Assembly: GCA_016793925.1 (NCBI GenBank)
Contig: JAEULH010000086.1
Span: forward strand, 1-64,000
Origin: Rhodospirillales bacterium
GTDB lineage: Bacteria > Pseudomonadota > Alphaproteobacteria > Rhodospirillales > Defluviicoccaceae
Length of the DNA stretch: 64,000 nt
Direction of reading: 5' to 3'
Shown here in pieces: positions 36,596 through 45,006 of the stretch. A program made the position numbers and the translations under genes. Position 1 is the first letter of the stretch. Every line of letters begins with the position of its first letter. The notes under the pieces were generated by a model. It made no database searches and had not been told where the DNA came from. It saw only the letters and a list, made by a program, of their open reading frames with translations.

Positions 36596-37306
36596 TCCGG
36601 TTCGCAGCCCGCCCAGGATCAGCACCGGAGCGAACAGGCCGGGACCGGCGGAGAGCAGGCTGGCGAAGAACGGCGGCCGGGTTGCATCCTCTTCGCCGCC
36701 CATGTCGTAGCGTCGGCTGAGCCACCAGGTCGGCACGGCCACCGCCAGGCCGCAGAGCAGGCCCGGCACGAGCCCGGCCGCGAACAGTGCGCGCAGGTCG
36801 ACGCCGGGAACCAGGATCGAATACAGGATCAAGGCGATCGACGGCGGGATCAGAATCGCCGTCGACGATGCGGCGGCGATGACCGACGCGGAAAACGACC
36901 CCGGATAGCCGGCCCGGCGCATGGTCGGGATCATGACGGCAGCCACCGCCGCGGCGTCGGCCGGGCCGGAGCCGGACATCCCGCCCATGATCATGCACAC
37001 CAGGATGGCGACCAGGGCCAGGCCGCCGCGGCGCGGACCGACGATCGCCTGGATGAACGCAATCAGCCGAGCGGCGACGCCGGACCGCTCGAACAGGGTG
37101 CCGGCAAGGATGAACAGCGGGATCGCGATGAGCGGGTACTTGGCGATGCCGTTGAAGGTGTTCGTCCCGACGGTCGCCAGCGCTTGGATGTCGAGGCCGA
37201 CAAGGATCCCGGCGATGCCGCCCGCCGCAAGCGCCACGGCAATGGGTGCGCCAAGCGCCATGAGCAGGACGAAGACGCCAAGGAGGAGAATGTTGGCCTC
37301 AACCAT
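36008..37306 (-). CDS. dctM: TRAP transporter large permease subunit
   Basis: A 432-residue inner-membrane protein of the DctM/SiaM family with about 12 hydrophobic segments, forming the main ion-coupled transport unit. Family features include ANILLLGVFVLLMALGAPIA at the start, GGMSGSGPADAAAVAAVMIP near residue 110 and the late IGQFTPPVAVNLMV near 370. It starts 9 bp after dctQ. Its 3' end is overlapped antisense by the ParA-like reading frame for 588 bp. The normal stop (TGA, 36010-36008) and length show that dctM itself is intact. Confidence 0.93.
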   Translation of the reverse strand: MVEANILLLGVFVLLMALGAPIAVALAAGGIAGILVGLDIQALATVGTNTFNGIAKYPLIAIPLFILAGTLFERSGVAARLIAFIQAIVGPRRGGLALVAILVCMIMGGMSGSGPADAAAVAAVMIPTMRRAGYPGSFSASVIAAASSTAILIPPSIALILYSILVPGVDLRALFAAGLVPGLLCGLAVAVPTWWLSRRYDMGGEEDATRPPFFASLLSAGPGLFAPVLILGGLRTGLFTPTEAAAVAAVYGLVIGVGYYRTLGWREVYEAFVDSAETSAVIMFVIALAGIFAWAGSTLGAFDAAAKVIVAIGQDESGTLLLIMAVLLIAGMVLDGVSIYLITMPLLLPIMVAHAWNPVWFGVLMAMNIAIGQFTPPVAVNLMVTARIAGVPLESTVRWVLWLVIAMTAALVAVVFFPGLALWLPAVLGYGG

Positions 37307-37315
37307 GCCCGCATC

Positions 37316-37825
37316 TCACCGCCGGTTCGCGATGGCGGTGACCGCCCTCTGCCATAGCCGGACCATCATCAGAAGCGCCAGAACGGGGAGCCAGACCGTA
37401 TAAACCCAGGCCGGATGACCGAGGCCCGGACTTGTCTCGCCGAATTCCCACTGCTCGTAGGCAAGACGACCGCCGTAGAAGACAATCAGGCCCAGTACGA
37501 CCGTCGCCGCCGCCAGCGAGAGGCCGGCGCAGCACGATTGCCACCTGGGTGGCAGGCGATTGACAAGAACGAGGATGCGAATGTGGCGGTCTGCGGCGAA
37601 AGCCAGGGACGCGCCGACGAAGGTCATAATGACGAGGAGGACGACCGAGTACTCCTCGGTGAACGCGAACGAGATGTTGGTGGCGTAGCGGACGACGACG
37701 TTGGCGAAGCTGATCAGGCAGATCAGCGCCATGGCGGCGGCGCCGACCGCCCGCTCCAGCCGCGGTGGCGGCGGCGATGGCGGCGGCGCGTCGGCGCCCT
37801 CCTCCGGAACGCGCACGGCCCGCAC
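37316..37825 (-). CDS. dctQ: TRAP transporter small permease subunit
   Basis: A 169-residue (as called) inner-membrane protein with four hydrophobic segments (near residues 28-50, 60-80, 100-122, 142-162), typical of DctQ. The family pattern FTEEYSVVLLVIMTFVGASL is near residue 60. The start is uncertain because no ATG lies between the dctP stop at 37869 and the first membrane segment. In-frame candidates are GTG at 37825 (used here), GTG at 37816 and TTG at 37864. None has a good Shine-Dalgarno site. The Pro-rich N-terminus (PPPSPPPPRLE) is odd. Confidence 0.85.
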   Translation of the reverse strand: MRAVRVPEEGADAPPPSPPPPRLERAVGAAAMALICLISFANVVVRYATNISFAFTEEYSVVLLVIMTFVGASLAFAADRHIRILVLVNRLPPRWQSCCAGLSLAAATVVLGLIVFYGGRLAYEQWEFGETSPGLGHPAWVYTVWLPVLALLMMVRLWQRAVTAIANRR

Positions 37826-37868
37826 TGCCGCGCGCGAGGAGCGGTCGGTCCGGCGGTCCGGCAACGGA

Positions 37869-38891
37869 TCAGGGCTTGCTTGCGGCGACGGCGCTTTCCG
37901 CGCGCCCGACGAGATCCGGGCCAATCCTCCCGGCCCAGGTGTCGAACACAGGCCTGGTGGCGGCGACAAAGGCCCGCAGCTCGGCCGCACTTGGACGCGT
38001 CACCCTCACACCCATGGTCGGAAGTTCCGCTTCGGCTTCGGCGTCACCGTCGCGCGCGAGCTGGATCGAGAGCTTGCCGGCTTCGCTCGCTGCCTGCCGC
38101 ACGATCTCCTGGTCCGCCGGCGCGAACGAATTCCAGACGCGGGCGTTGACCGCGAAGATCAGCGGATCGGCAACGTAATTCCAGAGCGTCACATAGGTCT
38201 GGCCAAGCGTTTCCATTTTCGCGTTGACGTAGACGGTCAGCGGATTCTCCTGGCCGTCGACGGCGCCGGTCGCCAGGGCCGGCTTGGCGTCCGCCCAACT
38301 CATCTGGGTCGGGTTGGCGCCGAGCGCCGAGAAGGTATCGTTGAACAGCGGCGAGCCGACGACCCGGATCTTGAGACCCTGAAGATCCTCGGGCTTGCGC
38401 ACCTCGCGCTTGGAATTGGAAAGCTGGCGGAAGCCGTTCTCGCCCCAGGCCAGCGGCTCGATCCCGCGCTGGCGGATGATCGCGAACAGGTCGCGGCCGA
38501 CGTCGCCTTGGGTCAAGGCATCGATGGCAGCGTGATCAGGCATCAGGAACGGCAGGGCGAACAGGTTGAGTTCCTTGATCTGCGGCGACCAGTTGATGGT
38601 CGAACCGACGGCCATCTCGATAATGCCGTCACGCATCGCCGTGAACTCTTTCGTCTGGTCGCCCTGGACGAGTTGGCTCCCGGAGTAGACCTTCATGACG
38701 ATGCGCCCGTCGGTCCGCTGAGCGACCAGCTCCGCCCACTTTTCCGCCGCCACGCCCCATGGGAACGGCGGCCCCAGCACCGTCGAGACCTTGTATTCGG
38801 GCTTGTAGTCGGCAGCCGGTGACCGCGCCGCCGGCAATGACGCAAACACGGCGAGCATCGCTGCGACAACCAAAAGCCTGCTTATCCTCAT
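37869..38891 (-). CDS. dctP: TRAP transporter solute-binding protein, DctP family
   Basis: A 340-residue periplasmic receptor. The signal peptide is MRISRLLVVAAMLAVFASLP, ending near the PAA site at about residue 27. Family landmarks are the TMRDGIIEMAVG-like segment, FALPFLMPDH near 111, and PEDLQGLKIRVVGSPLFNDT near 163. The Arg that binds the ligand carboxylate (KIRVVG) is retained. ALGANPTQMSWADAKPALATG follows, as in C4-dicarboxylate and sugar-acid receptors. It heads the dctP-dctQ-dctM operon. A ligand such as a C4-dicarboxylate or a sugar acid is plausible. Confidence 0.93.
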   Translation of the reverse strand: MRISRLLVVAAMLAVFASLPAARSPAADYKPEYKVSTVLGPPFPWGVAAEKWAELVAQRTDGRIVMKVYSGSQLVQGDQTKEFTAMRDGIIEMAVGSTINWSPQIKELNLFALPFLMPDHAAIDALTQGDVGRDLFAIIRQRGIEPLAWGENGFRQLSNSKREVRKPEDLQGLKIRVVGSPLFNDTFSALGANPTQMSWADAKPALATGAVDGQENPLTVYVNAKMETLGQTYVTLWNYVADPLIFAVNARVWNSFAPADQEIVRQAASEAGKLSIQLARDGDAEAEAELPTMGVRVTRPSAAELRAFVAATRPVFDTWAGRIGPDLVGRAESAVAASKP

Positions 38892-38998
38892 GATCCCGTA
38901 TCCCTGCGTTTCTCTTGCGCCTCCCGCGTCCGAGGCGCTGTTGCCGGGATCCTAGCACGGCTCTGTCGAGACGCGCAGCCGTTGGCGTGGCGCTCGCC

Positions 38999-41212
38999 TC
39001 AGCCGGCGCCGGGGGGTCCGGCGGAGAACAGGATCGCAAAGCGCGCCCCTGGGCCGCTGCCAACCTCCAGCTCGGCGCCCATGCTCCGCACGAGCCCGGC
39101 CACGACCTTCATGCCGAGGCCCAGGCTGTCCGCTATGCGGTACCCTTCAGGCAGGCCGCGGCCGTTGTCGCTGACGCGGAGCCGACAGACGCCGTCCGGC
39201 CCGGCCCGGAAGGAAATGTCGATGCGTCCCTCCGAATTCCCGTCGAAGGCGTATTTGGTCGCATTCGTCACCAGTTCGTTCACGATCAGCGCCAGCGAAA
39301 TCACCCGGTCGGTCACCAGCTCCGCGGTATCGGCGTCGACGTTGATGACAATCCCTCTCCCGGCCGCGACCGTATCCTGCAGTTCGCGACACAGATCGCG
39401 CAGGTAGCCGGCAAATTCGATGGCGCAGATCGGCTCCGCGCCGCGATAGAGATGCTCGTGGATCTTGGCGATGGTCAGGATCCGCCGATCGGCGTCGGTG
39501 AGTTGACGGCGCAACTCCATGTCGTCGGTGGAGCTGAGTTGCAGGCCGAGCAGGCTTGAGACGAGCTGCAGGCTGTTCTTCACGCGGTGGTTCACCTCGC
39601 GAAGCATGATCTCCCTCTGTCGGAGGAGACCGCGCTGGGCGGTGACGTCGTAGGCGACGCCGATCATCCGCACCGGCCGGCCGGTGTCGTCGGTTTTGAT
39701 TTCGCCCTGGGCGGCGAGGCAGCGAACCTCCCCGCCCGGATGAACGATGCGATACTCGCCCTGATAGGTTCCGTCCCTCATGGCGCGCTCGACGTCCTCG
39801 TCAACGCGCGGGCGATCTTCCGGGTGCAGCGCCGCGTAGAAGGCGGCGACGTCGTGCGGCCCGGGCCGGGGTTCGAGACCGAGCAGGCGGAAGAACGACT
39901 CCGACCAGGTCGCCTGATGCGTGACGATGTCCCAGTCCCAGACGCCGACGCCGCCGGCATCCTGCGCCAGATGCAGCCGCGCCTCGCTGTCGCGCAAGGC
40001 CTCCTCGACGGCCCGGCGCTCGGTAACGTCCACGGCGGAGGGAATCAGCTTGGTGATGACGCCTTCGGCGTTGCGCAGCGGCGCAATCATGAAATCGATG
40101 GTCATCATCCGGCCATGCGCCATGCGCGCGTCGATATCGAAGCGCGACAATTCGCCTCGCGCCGCGCTCGCCACCGCGTCGGCGACGCGGGCCTGCACCT
40201 GCGGGTGATGGGACCACCAGTAGGTCTGCTCGAACCGCTTGCCGCGCACGTCCGCGAGCGACAGGCCGGCCGCCTCGAGCGGGGCGCGGTTCGCCCACAG
40301 CATCACGCCGTTGATGTCCAGGATGCCGACGAAGGCGAACAGATTGTCGAGCAGGTCGCGCATCTGCTGCTCGCTCTCGCGCAGCGCATGTTCCGCCGCC
40401 TGCCTCTCGCTGAGATCGCGGATGAACGCGATCGCCTCGTCCTTTCTCACCCCGACCATGCTGTAGCCGATCAGGATCGGAAGGACCGTCCCGTCCTTGC
40501 GGATATACGCCTTCTCGTAGGGCGTGCAGCGACCTCTCTCGACGGCTTCGGCGATCGCGGCATCATCCACCGGCGCGAATTCGGGCGGCGTCAGGTCGCG
40601 CCAGCGGACAAGCCCGCTTTCCAGGTCGGCTCGGCTGAACTGGATCATTTCGAGGAAGGCGTCGTTCGCGTCAAGGACGTCGCCCGCGACGTTGCTGCGC
40701 AATATCCCGATGGGGAGGGCCTCGACCAGGGCGCGATAGCGCTCCTCGCTCTTGCGATAGGCGGTTATCTCCGACAGGTTGGCGATTGCGGCGACGATGG
40801 CGCCGCCTTCGCGGACCGGCACGGCGCTGACCAGGAGCGTGTGCACGATGCCGTCGCGACGTGCGATCTGAAGCTCGCGCCCGACCTGACTTTCCCCGCG
40901 CAAGGCGCGCCGGAGCGGCGTCTCATCCGCCGACAGCCGCCGGCCGCCCTCGAAAACGTCGCCCCAGATCGCGGCGGCCTCGCTTATGCGCAGCCCCTCG
41001 AGATCGCAGCGGACAAGGCGATGCGCCGCCTCATTGACGAGGATGATGCGGCCTTCGCCGTCGCAGGCGATGATCGCCTCCGCCGCTTGCCGCAGCATCT
41101 CGACAGCAAGCGCAGGTTGGAGCGCGCCGCACGACGTTTCGGCGGCCAGCGGCCTCAGCGACGCGCCGGCGACCTCAACATCCATGCCGACCGCAGCTTC
41201 CTTGTCCGCCAC
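38999..41212 (-). CDS. Multi-PAS sensor histidine kinase (HisKA_2 type)
   Basis: A 737-residue cytoplasmic-looking kinase without membrane segments or signal peptide. Four to five PAS domains span residues about 30-520. They are followed by the HisKA_2 phospho-acceptor box LREVNHRVKNSLQLVSSLLG (His near 543) and an HATPase domain. That domain has the N-box VNELVTNATKYAF near 645 and the G-box DNGRGLPEG near 690. This is the kinase type that often drives PhyR-like or single-domain regulators in alphaproteobacteria. No receiver gene is adjacent, so it is an orphan. The start is GTG at 41212 with GAGGA 8 nt upstream; ATG at 41185 is an alternative. Confidence 0.92.
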   Translation of the reverse strand: MADKEAAVGMDVEVAGASLRPLAAETSCGALQPALAVEMLRQAAEAIIACDGEGRIILVNEAAHRLVRCDLEGLRISEAAAIWGDVFEGGRRLSADETPLRRALRGESQVGRELQIARRDGIVHTLLVSAVPVREGGAIVAAIANLSEITAYRKSEERYRALVEALPIGILRSNVAGDVLDANDAFLEMIQFSRADLESGLVRWRDLTPPEFAPVDDAAIAEAVERGRCTPYEKAYIRKDGTVLPILIGYSMVGVRKDEAIAFIRDLSERQAAEHALRESEQQMRDLLDNLFAFVGILDINGVMLWANRAPLEAAGLSLADVRGKRFEQTYWWSHHPQVQARVADAVASAARGELSRFDIDARMAHGRMMTIDFMIAPLRNAEGVITKLIPSAVDVTERRAVEEALRDSEARLHLAQDAGGVGVWDWDIVTHQATWSESFFRLLGLEPRPGPHDVAAFYAALHPEDRPRVDEDVERAMRDGTYQGEYRIVHPGGEVRCLAAQGEIKTDDTGRPVRMIGVAYDVTAQRGLLRQREIMLREVNHRVKNSLQLVSSLLGLQLSSTDDMELRRQLTDADRRILTIAKIHEHLYRGAEPICAIEFAGYLRDLCRELQDTVAAGRGIVINVDADTAELVTDRVISLALIVNELVTNATKYAFDGNSEGRIDISFRAGPDGVCRLRVSDNGRGLPEGYRIADSLGLGMKVVAGLVRSMGAELEVGSGPGARFAILFSAGPPGAG

Positions 41213-41567
41213 CTCGCAATCATCCTCCGCAACCCATCATTTGCCGACGCATTTATATAGGTAATGGAAAACGGCGGACGCCAATCCGCCATTTCGACCT
41301 AACACAGGTATCGGCCTTGACCGGGACGCGCGCCACGGTGTATCGCTTAAGAATTGTGGTGATGATGATGCCCGTCCAGCAGCTTCTGTCGATTACCGGC
41401 CCGGTCCTCGCCTGAGGGCCGGGATTCTGGAGCATCCGGCGCCGATCCAGGCGCAGGACTGCCGTTCTCTTGCAATGTCGTCGATCGATCTCGCTTTCGC
41501 GTGAGCCCTGCGGAAGCGGGTGTTCGATCTTCCGCTGAAGCACGGTTTCAGGAAGCGCACCTTCATC
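41213..41567. other. Intergenic region before ACT-domain gene
   Basis: A 355-bp gap between the kinase (leftward) and the ACT-domain gene (rightward). It contains a possible 17-codon frame (41362-41415) and a CCGGCCC/GGGCCGG inverted repeat (41396-41422) that overlaps its end. No clear promoter boxes were seen. See the finding on a possible leader. Confidence 0.4.
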
Positions 41568-41876
41568 ATGTCGAACGCATTCGCCAGCTCTGCGGCTCCC
41601 ACAGCCGCGTCCGCCGTCGCCGTATCTTGCTTTTCCGTCGTCGCGACCGCCGAGGTCGACGTCATGGCCCGCGTGCTCGGGGCCTTCGCCAAGCGCGGGA
41701 TCCTGCCCGACCGCTGGTACAGCAGCGTCGCCGGGAATGGCGACGGTCTGCACATCGACGTCCAGGTCGCCGGCCTCGATCGGCCGCAGCGCGAGCGTAT
41801 CGCGCAAAGCCTTCGCCAGATGGTCGAGGTGCAGACCGTGCTGACCTCGGAAAAGCGATACGCCCTGTCGGCCTGA
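41568..41876 (+). CDS. Stand-alone ACT-domain protein
   Basis: A 102-residue protein whose residues about 20-95 look like an ACT ligand-binding domain. It shows VATAEVDVMARVLGAFAKRG and a second strand region GDGLHIDVQVAGLDRPQRER. The layout resembles IlvN/IlvM regulatory subunits of acetolactate synthase, but no ilvB is nearby. ATG at 41568 is chosen because AGGAAG precedes it by 12 nt; the in-frame GTG at 41520 is less likely. It probably binds an amino acid. The partner is unknown. Confidence 0.75.
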   Translation: MSNAFASSAAPTAASAVAVSCFSVVATAEVDVMARVLGAFAKRGILPDRWYSSVAGNGDGLHIDVQVAGLDRPQRERIAQSLRQMVEVQTVLTSEKRYALSA

Positions 41877-41877
41877 G

Positions 41878-41898
41878 GCGCGGATCTCAGATCCGCGC
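41878..41898. terminator. Bidirectional hairpin between convergent genes
   Basis: The palindrome GCGCGGA-TCTCAGA-TCCGCGC lies across the gap between the stops of the ACT-domain gene (41876) and the YflT-like gene (41887). No T-run follows in either direction. Confidence 0.5.
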
Positions 41899-42534
41899 GC
41901 GCGGCAGGAAGGGGTCGGGCTGGAAGCCGGAAAGCGGATCAGCCTGCGGATCGGTGTCCGGCGGCAGGTCGTGCACGTGGACGTCATCGGCCGAGTGCCT
42001 GTTCAGCACGGCGACGGCCCGCTCTTCGTGAGCCGGATCGCGCAGGCGAACCCAAAGCAGCAGGCCGCCCTTGTCGATCTGATTCTGCACCTGCCTGGCC
42101 CGTTCGCGGCCGAGCCAGCGCGCGCCCAGCGTGCCGAGGAAGCCGCCGGACCCCCCGGCGACGGCCGCTGCGGCGATCGCTGCGGCCAGGGTGCCGCCCG
42201 AGGCGACGACGGCGCCGATGGCCGCGACGGCACCGATGTAGGCGAGGCCGCCGATGATGCCGGCACGCCCCTCGGTCAGCGAATCGCGGCCGACGAAGGC
42301 CGCCCGCGGAACCTTCGGGTCGTCCTCGAGCTCGGCGACCTTTTCGTAGACGTGGCCGAGCTTCTCCTCGACGACCTTCTGCGCCGCGAGCAGGCTCAGC
42401 TCCGAGCGGTCGAAGCCACAGTTGAGAAGTTCGTCGACGGCCGCCTGCAAGGTTTTCCAGTCGTGGAACAATCCGACGGCCTCTCGCGTGCCGGATGTCG
42501 CGGCCGTCGCCGCGGTCGTGCTGGGTTCGCTCAT
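41887..42534 (-). CDS. YflT/GsiB-17M-like stress protein with glycine-zipper core
   Basis: A 215-residue protein. The N-terminus (AVGLFHDWKTLQAAVDELLN, residues about 20-39) and GFDRSELSLLA are the pattern of the heat-induced stress protein YflT/general stress protein 17M domain. Residues about 85-135 form a Gly/Ala-rich hydrophobic region (IIGGLAYIGAVAAIGAVVAS) like a glycine-zipper membrane hairpin. A third region, WVRLRDPAHEERAVAVLNRH, repeats the GSP17M-like fold. Probably membrane-associated. The role is unknown, with a stress link inferred from the family. It is convergent with the ACT-domain gene. Confidence 0.78.
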   Translation of the reverse strand: MSEPSTTAATAATSGTREAVGLFHDWKTLQAAVDELLNCGFDRSELSLLAAQKVVEEKLGHVYEKVAELEDDPKVPRAAFVGRDSLTEGRAGIIGGLAYIGAVAAIGAVVASGGTLAAAIAAAAVAGGSGGFLGTLGARWLGRERARQVQNQIDKGGLLLWVRLRDPAHEERAVAVLNRHSADDVHVHDLPPDTDPQADPLSGFQPDPFLPRARI

Positions 42535-42673
42535 CTCCGCTCCTCAAACCGGATGGCGCTTCGCGGGCACCATATGCCTTCTTTCCGCGCCACGATGATG
42601 GCGGAAGAAACCGCAGGTTGGCCAGCACTGTTTTGGCTTGCCGACGGATCCATGGACGACGCGTCGACCTGCG

Positions 42674-43108
42674 TCAAGCGAGCCGTTCGGGATGGCGCGG
42701 CAATCCCGCGAGATAGCGGCCGAGCGCGCGGTCGGCGTTGCGGATATGGCCGATCAGGTCGGCGTCGAGAGCATCCAGCGCGTCCGCACGCAGGCCGCCG
42801 CAACCCGCCGCCGCCTGCTCCGCGCGCAACTCCTCCAGGCACTGGATCATCTGCTCGTGCTCGCCGGCGTGACCGTCGTACTCGCCGTACTGGTACAAGC
42901 GCATCAACAGTTGCTCGGAGGCAAAGTGCATCTTGCTGTAGTCGACAAGCCGGTCAAGGACGTCCTGGACGTTGTCGTCCTCTCCGGCCCGGACCGCTTC
43001 GCGCAGGGCGTAAAGCAGGCCGAGCTGGATATGATGCTCGCCGTCCATCTCCTCGCGACCGGCCACGCCCGGACCACCGCTGCTCCCTTGCTGATGGGGC
43101 GTTCTCAT
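42674..43108 (-). CDS. Bacteriohemerythrin
   Basis: A 144-residue four-helix oxygen-binding or oxygen-sensing protein with a non-heme di-iron site. The ligand pattern is visible: GEHHIQLG near residue 23, KMHFASEQLLM near 61, HAGEHEQM near 80, and DLIGHIRNADRALG near 120. The usual Glu of HFxxEE is partly kept as EQ. The ATG at 43108 has GAGGA 8 nt upstream and is better than a TTG five codons earlier. A soluble, cytoplasmic oxygen carrier or sensor is inferred. The gene is in the same direction as the YjbQ-family gene upstream (31 bp gap). Confidence 0.88.
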   Translation of the reverse strand: MRTPHQQGSSGGPGVAGREEMDGEHHIQLGLLYALREAVRAGEDDNVQDVLDRLVDYSKMHFASEQLLMRLYQYGEYDGHAGEHEQMIQCLEELRAEQAAAGCGGLRADALDALDADLIGHIRNADRALGRYLAGLPRHPERLA

Positions 43109-43139
43109 GGTCGTCTTCCTCAAGCGCCCTTTGCGTGCG

Positions 43140-43559
43140 TCACGCGCCGATGAGGTGGAGCATCAGCGTGCGCGAGTGCGGCGCCGTGCGGTGCTCGAAC
43201 AGATAAAGACCCTGCCAGGCGCCGAGCGCCATCTTGCCGCTGGATACCGGCACGCTCAGGGTCGTCAGGGTCAGGGCCGAGCGGATATGGGCCGGCATGT
43301 CGTCCGGGCCCTCTGTTCTGTGCTTGTAAAGCGACGGATCCTCGCGCGCGATGCGTTTGAAAAAGGCGAGAAGGTCGCGCAGCACGTCCGGATCGGCGTT
43401 TTCCTGGATGGTCAGGGACGCGCTGGTGTGGCGGCAAAACACCGTCAGCAGGGCCGTCTCGACGGCCTCCCCGATCAGCCACCGCTGCACCTGATGGGTT
43501 ATCTCGTAAAGACCCTCGCCGTGGGTCTCGACGCGGATGATATCCTGACACTGCTTCAT
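43140..43559 (-). CDS. YjbQ/UPF0047-family protein
   Basis: A 139-residue member of the YjbQ family, annotated in databases as secondary thiamine-phosphate synthase. The conserved segments are FCRHTSASLTIQENADPDVL (near residue 41), EGPDDMPAHIRSALT (near 83) and LGAWQGLYLFEHR (near 112). His and Glu residues in these form the presumed active site. The physiological role is poorly known. It starts 90 bp from the divergent mmcB and is followed by the bacteriohemerythrin gene. Confidence 0.92.
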   Translation of the reverse strand: MKQCQDIIRVETHGEGLYEITHQVQRWLIGEAVETALLTVFCRHTSASLTIQENADPDVLRDLLAFFKRIAREDPSLYKHRTEGPDDMPAHIRSALTLTTLSVPVSSGKMALGAWQGLYLFEHRTAPHSRTLMLHLIGA

Positions 43560-43649
43560 GCCGACAGCCTAACGCGAGGGCGCGCCCAGGCCAACCCAGT
43601 TAGCGGGAAAGCGGTTGTCAACGCCGGCCGCGCAGCCTAGAACAGGCGC

Positions 43650-44129
43650 ATGAGCGAACAAAGAATGAACGAAATGTCGGGCTCCGCTTCGGGTGCGGGC
43701 CGGCGGCTGGCCCGCGGCGTTTGCAGGCTGCTGGCCGACCACGGCTACCGGACGCTGTGCGAGCTGACTCTGGTCGACGGACGCCGGGTCGACGTCTTCG
43801 CGCTGGACCGCCGCGGCGGGATTCTCATCGTCGAGGTCAAGACCTCGCTGGCCGACTACCGCGCCGACAGCAAATGGCCCGACTACCTAGCCTCGTGCGA
43901 CCGCTTCGCCTTCGCCGTGCCGGCCGCCTTCCCTGTCGACATTCTGCCGGGAGAGGTCGGGATCATCGTCGCCGATGCCTTCGGCGGCGCATTTGTCCGT
44001 CCGCCGCGGCCCGAGGCGCCGATTGCGGCGGCGCGGCGCAAGGCGCTCACGATCCGCTTCGCCCGGACCGCCGCCGCCCGCCTGCAGATGTGCATGGACG
44101 CGCCAACCGCCGACCCGCTCCTGCGCTGA
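43650..44129 (+). CDS. mmcB: MmcB-family DNA repair protein
   Basis: A 159-residue protein of the MmcB (DUF1052) family, an alphaproteobacterial protein linked to mitomycin C resistance and SOS-regulated repair. The PD-(D/E)XK-like core is visible: Asp in RRVDVFALDRRGG near residue 47 and IVEVKTSLADYRADSKWPDY near 58, with the paired Glu-Val-Lys. The FAVPAAFPVDILPGEVGIIV segment follows near 92. It is convergent with the YgjP-like gene. ATG at 43650 is used; two further in-frame ATGs follow closely (43665, 43674). Confidence 0.92.
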   Translation: MSEQRMNEMSGSASGAGRRLARGVCRLLADHGYRTLCELTLVDGRRVDVFALDRRGGILIVEVKTSLADYRADSKWPDYLASCDRFAFAVPAAFPVDILPGEVGIIVADAFGGAFVRPPRPEAPIAAARRKALTIRFARTAAARLQMCMDAPTADPLLR

Positions 44130-44160
44130 GGCGAGCCCCGCGCAGGCGCCAGCAGCCCGT

Positions 44161-45006
44161 TCAGCCGTAGCGGTGCAGGCCGGCGCCGTGACGCTTCAGC
44201 CAGGCCCGGCCCGCCAAGGCGTCGCCGCCGATCGCTTCGACCAGCGCCCAGAAGCGGGGGCTGTGATCGCGGTGCGCGAGGTGCGCCAGTTCGTGGGCCA
44301 CGACGTAGGCCAGCGCCGCCGGCGGAGCAAGAATCAGCCGCCACGAGAACGACAGGTTGCCGTTGGCGGCGCACGAGCCCCAACGCGAGCGGGTGTCGCG
44401 CACGCTGATCCGGCCGACGGGAATGACGGCCGGCTGGGCCGTTTGCCCACAAAGGCGAGGAGCGCGGTTCGCCACCTCTGCAGCCAGCTCCACGCGCGCC
44501 TGATTGCGCAACCAAGATTGCAGGCGGGGCGCGAGGCGCGCCTTTGCGCCGCCGATGCAGATCGCCCGGTCCTCGGCGAAGATGCCGCAGGCGCTCGGGC
44601 TGTGGCGGATGCGGTGGTCGACGCCGCGCAATGGCACGATGCGGCCATCTTCGAACGGCACCCGTTCCGGCTGTTCGGCGATCCTGGTTGCGATCCACGA
44701 CGCGTTGGCGCGCGCCAGGGCGAGGCCGTCGGCGAAGGCGGCTGTCTCCGGGATCGTGACGACAAGGCCGTCTCCGGCGGCCGCCAGCCGCAGGGTCAGT
44801 CGCCGGGCGCGGCGGGTCCGGCGGACGACCAGTGCGACCTCCCGCCCCGCGACGACGAGGCTCGTCCGCCGCTGCCAGGGTCCATCAGCGCGCAGCGCCG
44901 TGATCCTCGCCGCCTCGGCCTCCCGCCGTCTCTCAGGCGAGCGGCGGCGGTGCGAAGGCGAGACGGTCGAGCGCCGAAGCCAAGGCCGCGGCCTCGGCGG
45001 CGGCAA
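44161..45006 (-). CDS. YgjP/SprT-like zinc metalloprotease (DUF45/M48 type)
   Basis: Contains the zinc-metalloprotease motif HELAHLAHRDHSPRFW, with HExxH and a downstream His in the usual arrangement, and the DUF45 landmark SVRDTRSRWGSCAANGNLSF before it. It is cytoplasmic, a predicted metal-dependent hydrolase. The start is uncertain. The conserved part begins near 44930, but no ATG, GTG or TTG lies between the DapA-like stop (44933) and the domain. The TTG at 45006 used here overlaps the upstream gene by 74 bp. A rare start such as ATC or CTG just after 44933 is possible. Last gene of a ycgN-dapA-ygjP-like operon. Confidence 0.82.
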   Translation of the reverse strand: MPPPRPRPWLRRSTVSPSHRRRSPERRREAEAARITALRADGPWQRRTSLVVAGREVALVVRRTRRARRLTLRLAAAGDGLVVTIPETAAFADGLALARANASWIATRIAEQPERVPFEDGRIVPLRGVDHRIRHSPSACGIFAEDRAICIGGAKARLAPRLQSWLRNQARVELAAEVANRAPRLCGQTAQPAVIPVGRISVRDTRSRWGSCAANGNLSFSWRLILAPPAALAYVVAHELAHLAHRDHSPRFWALVEAIGGDALAGRAWLKRHGAGLHRYG

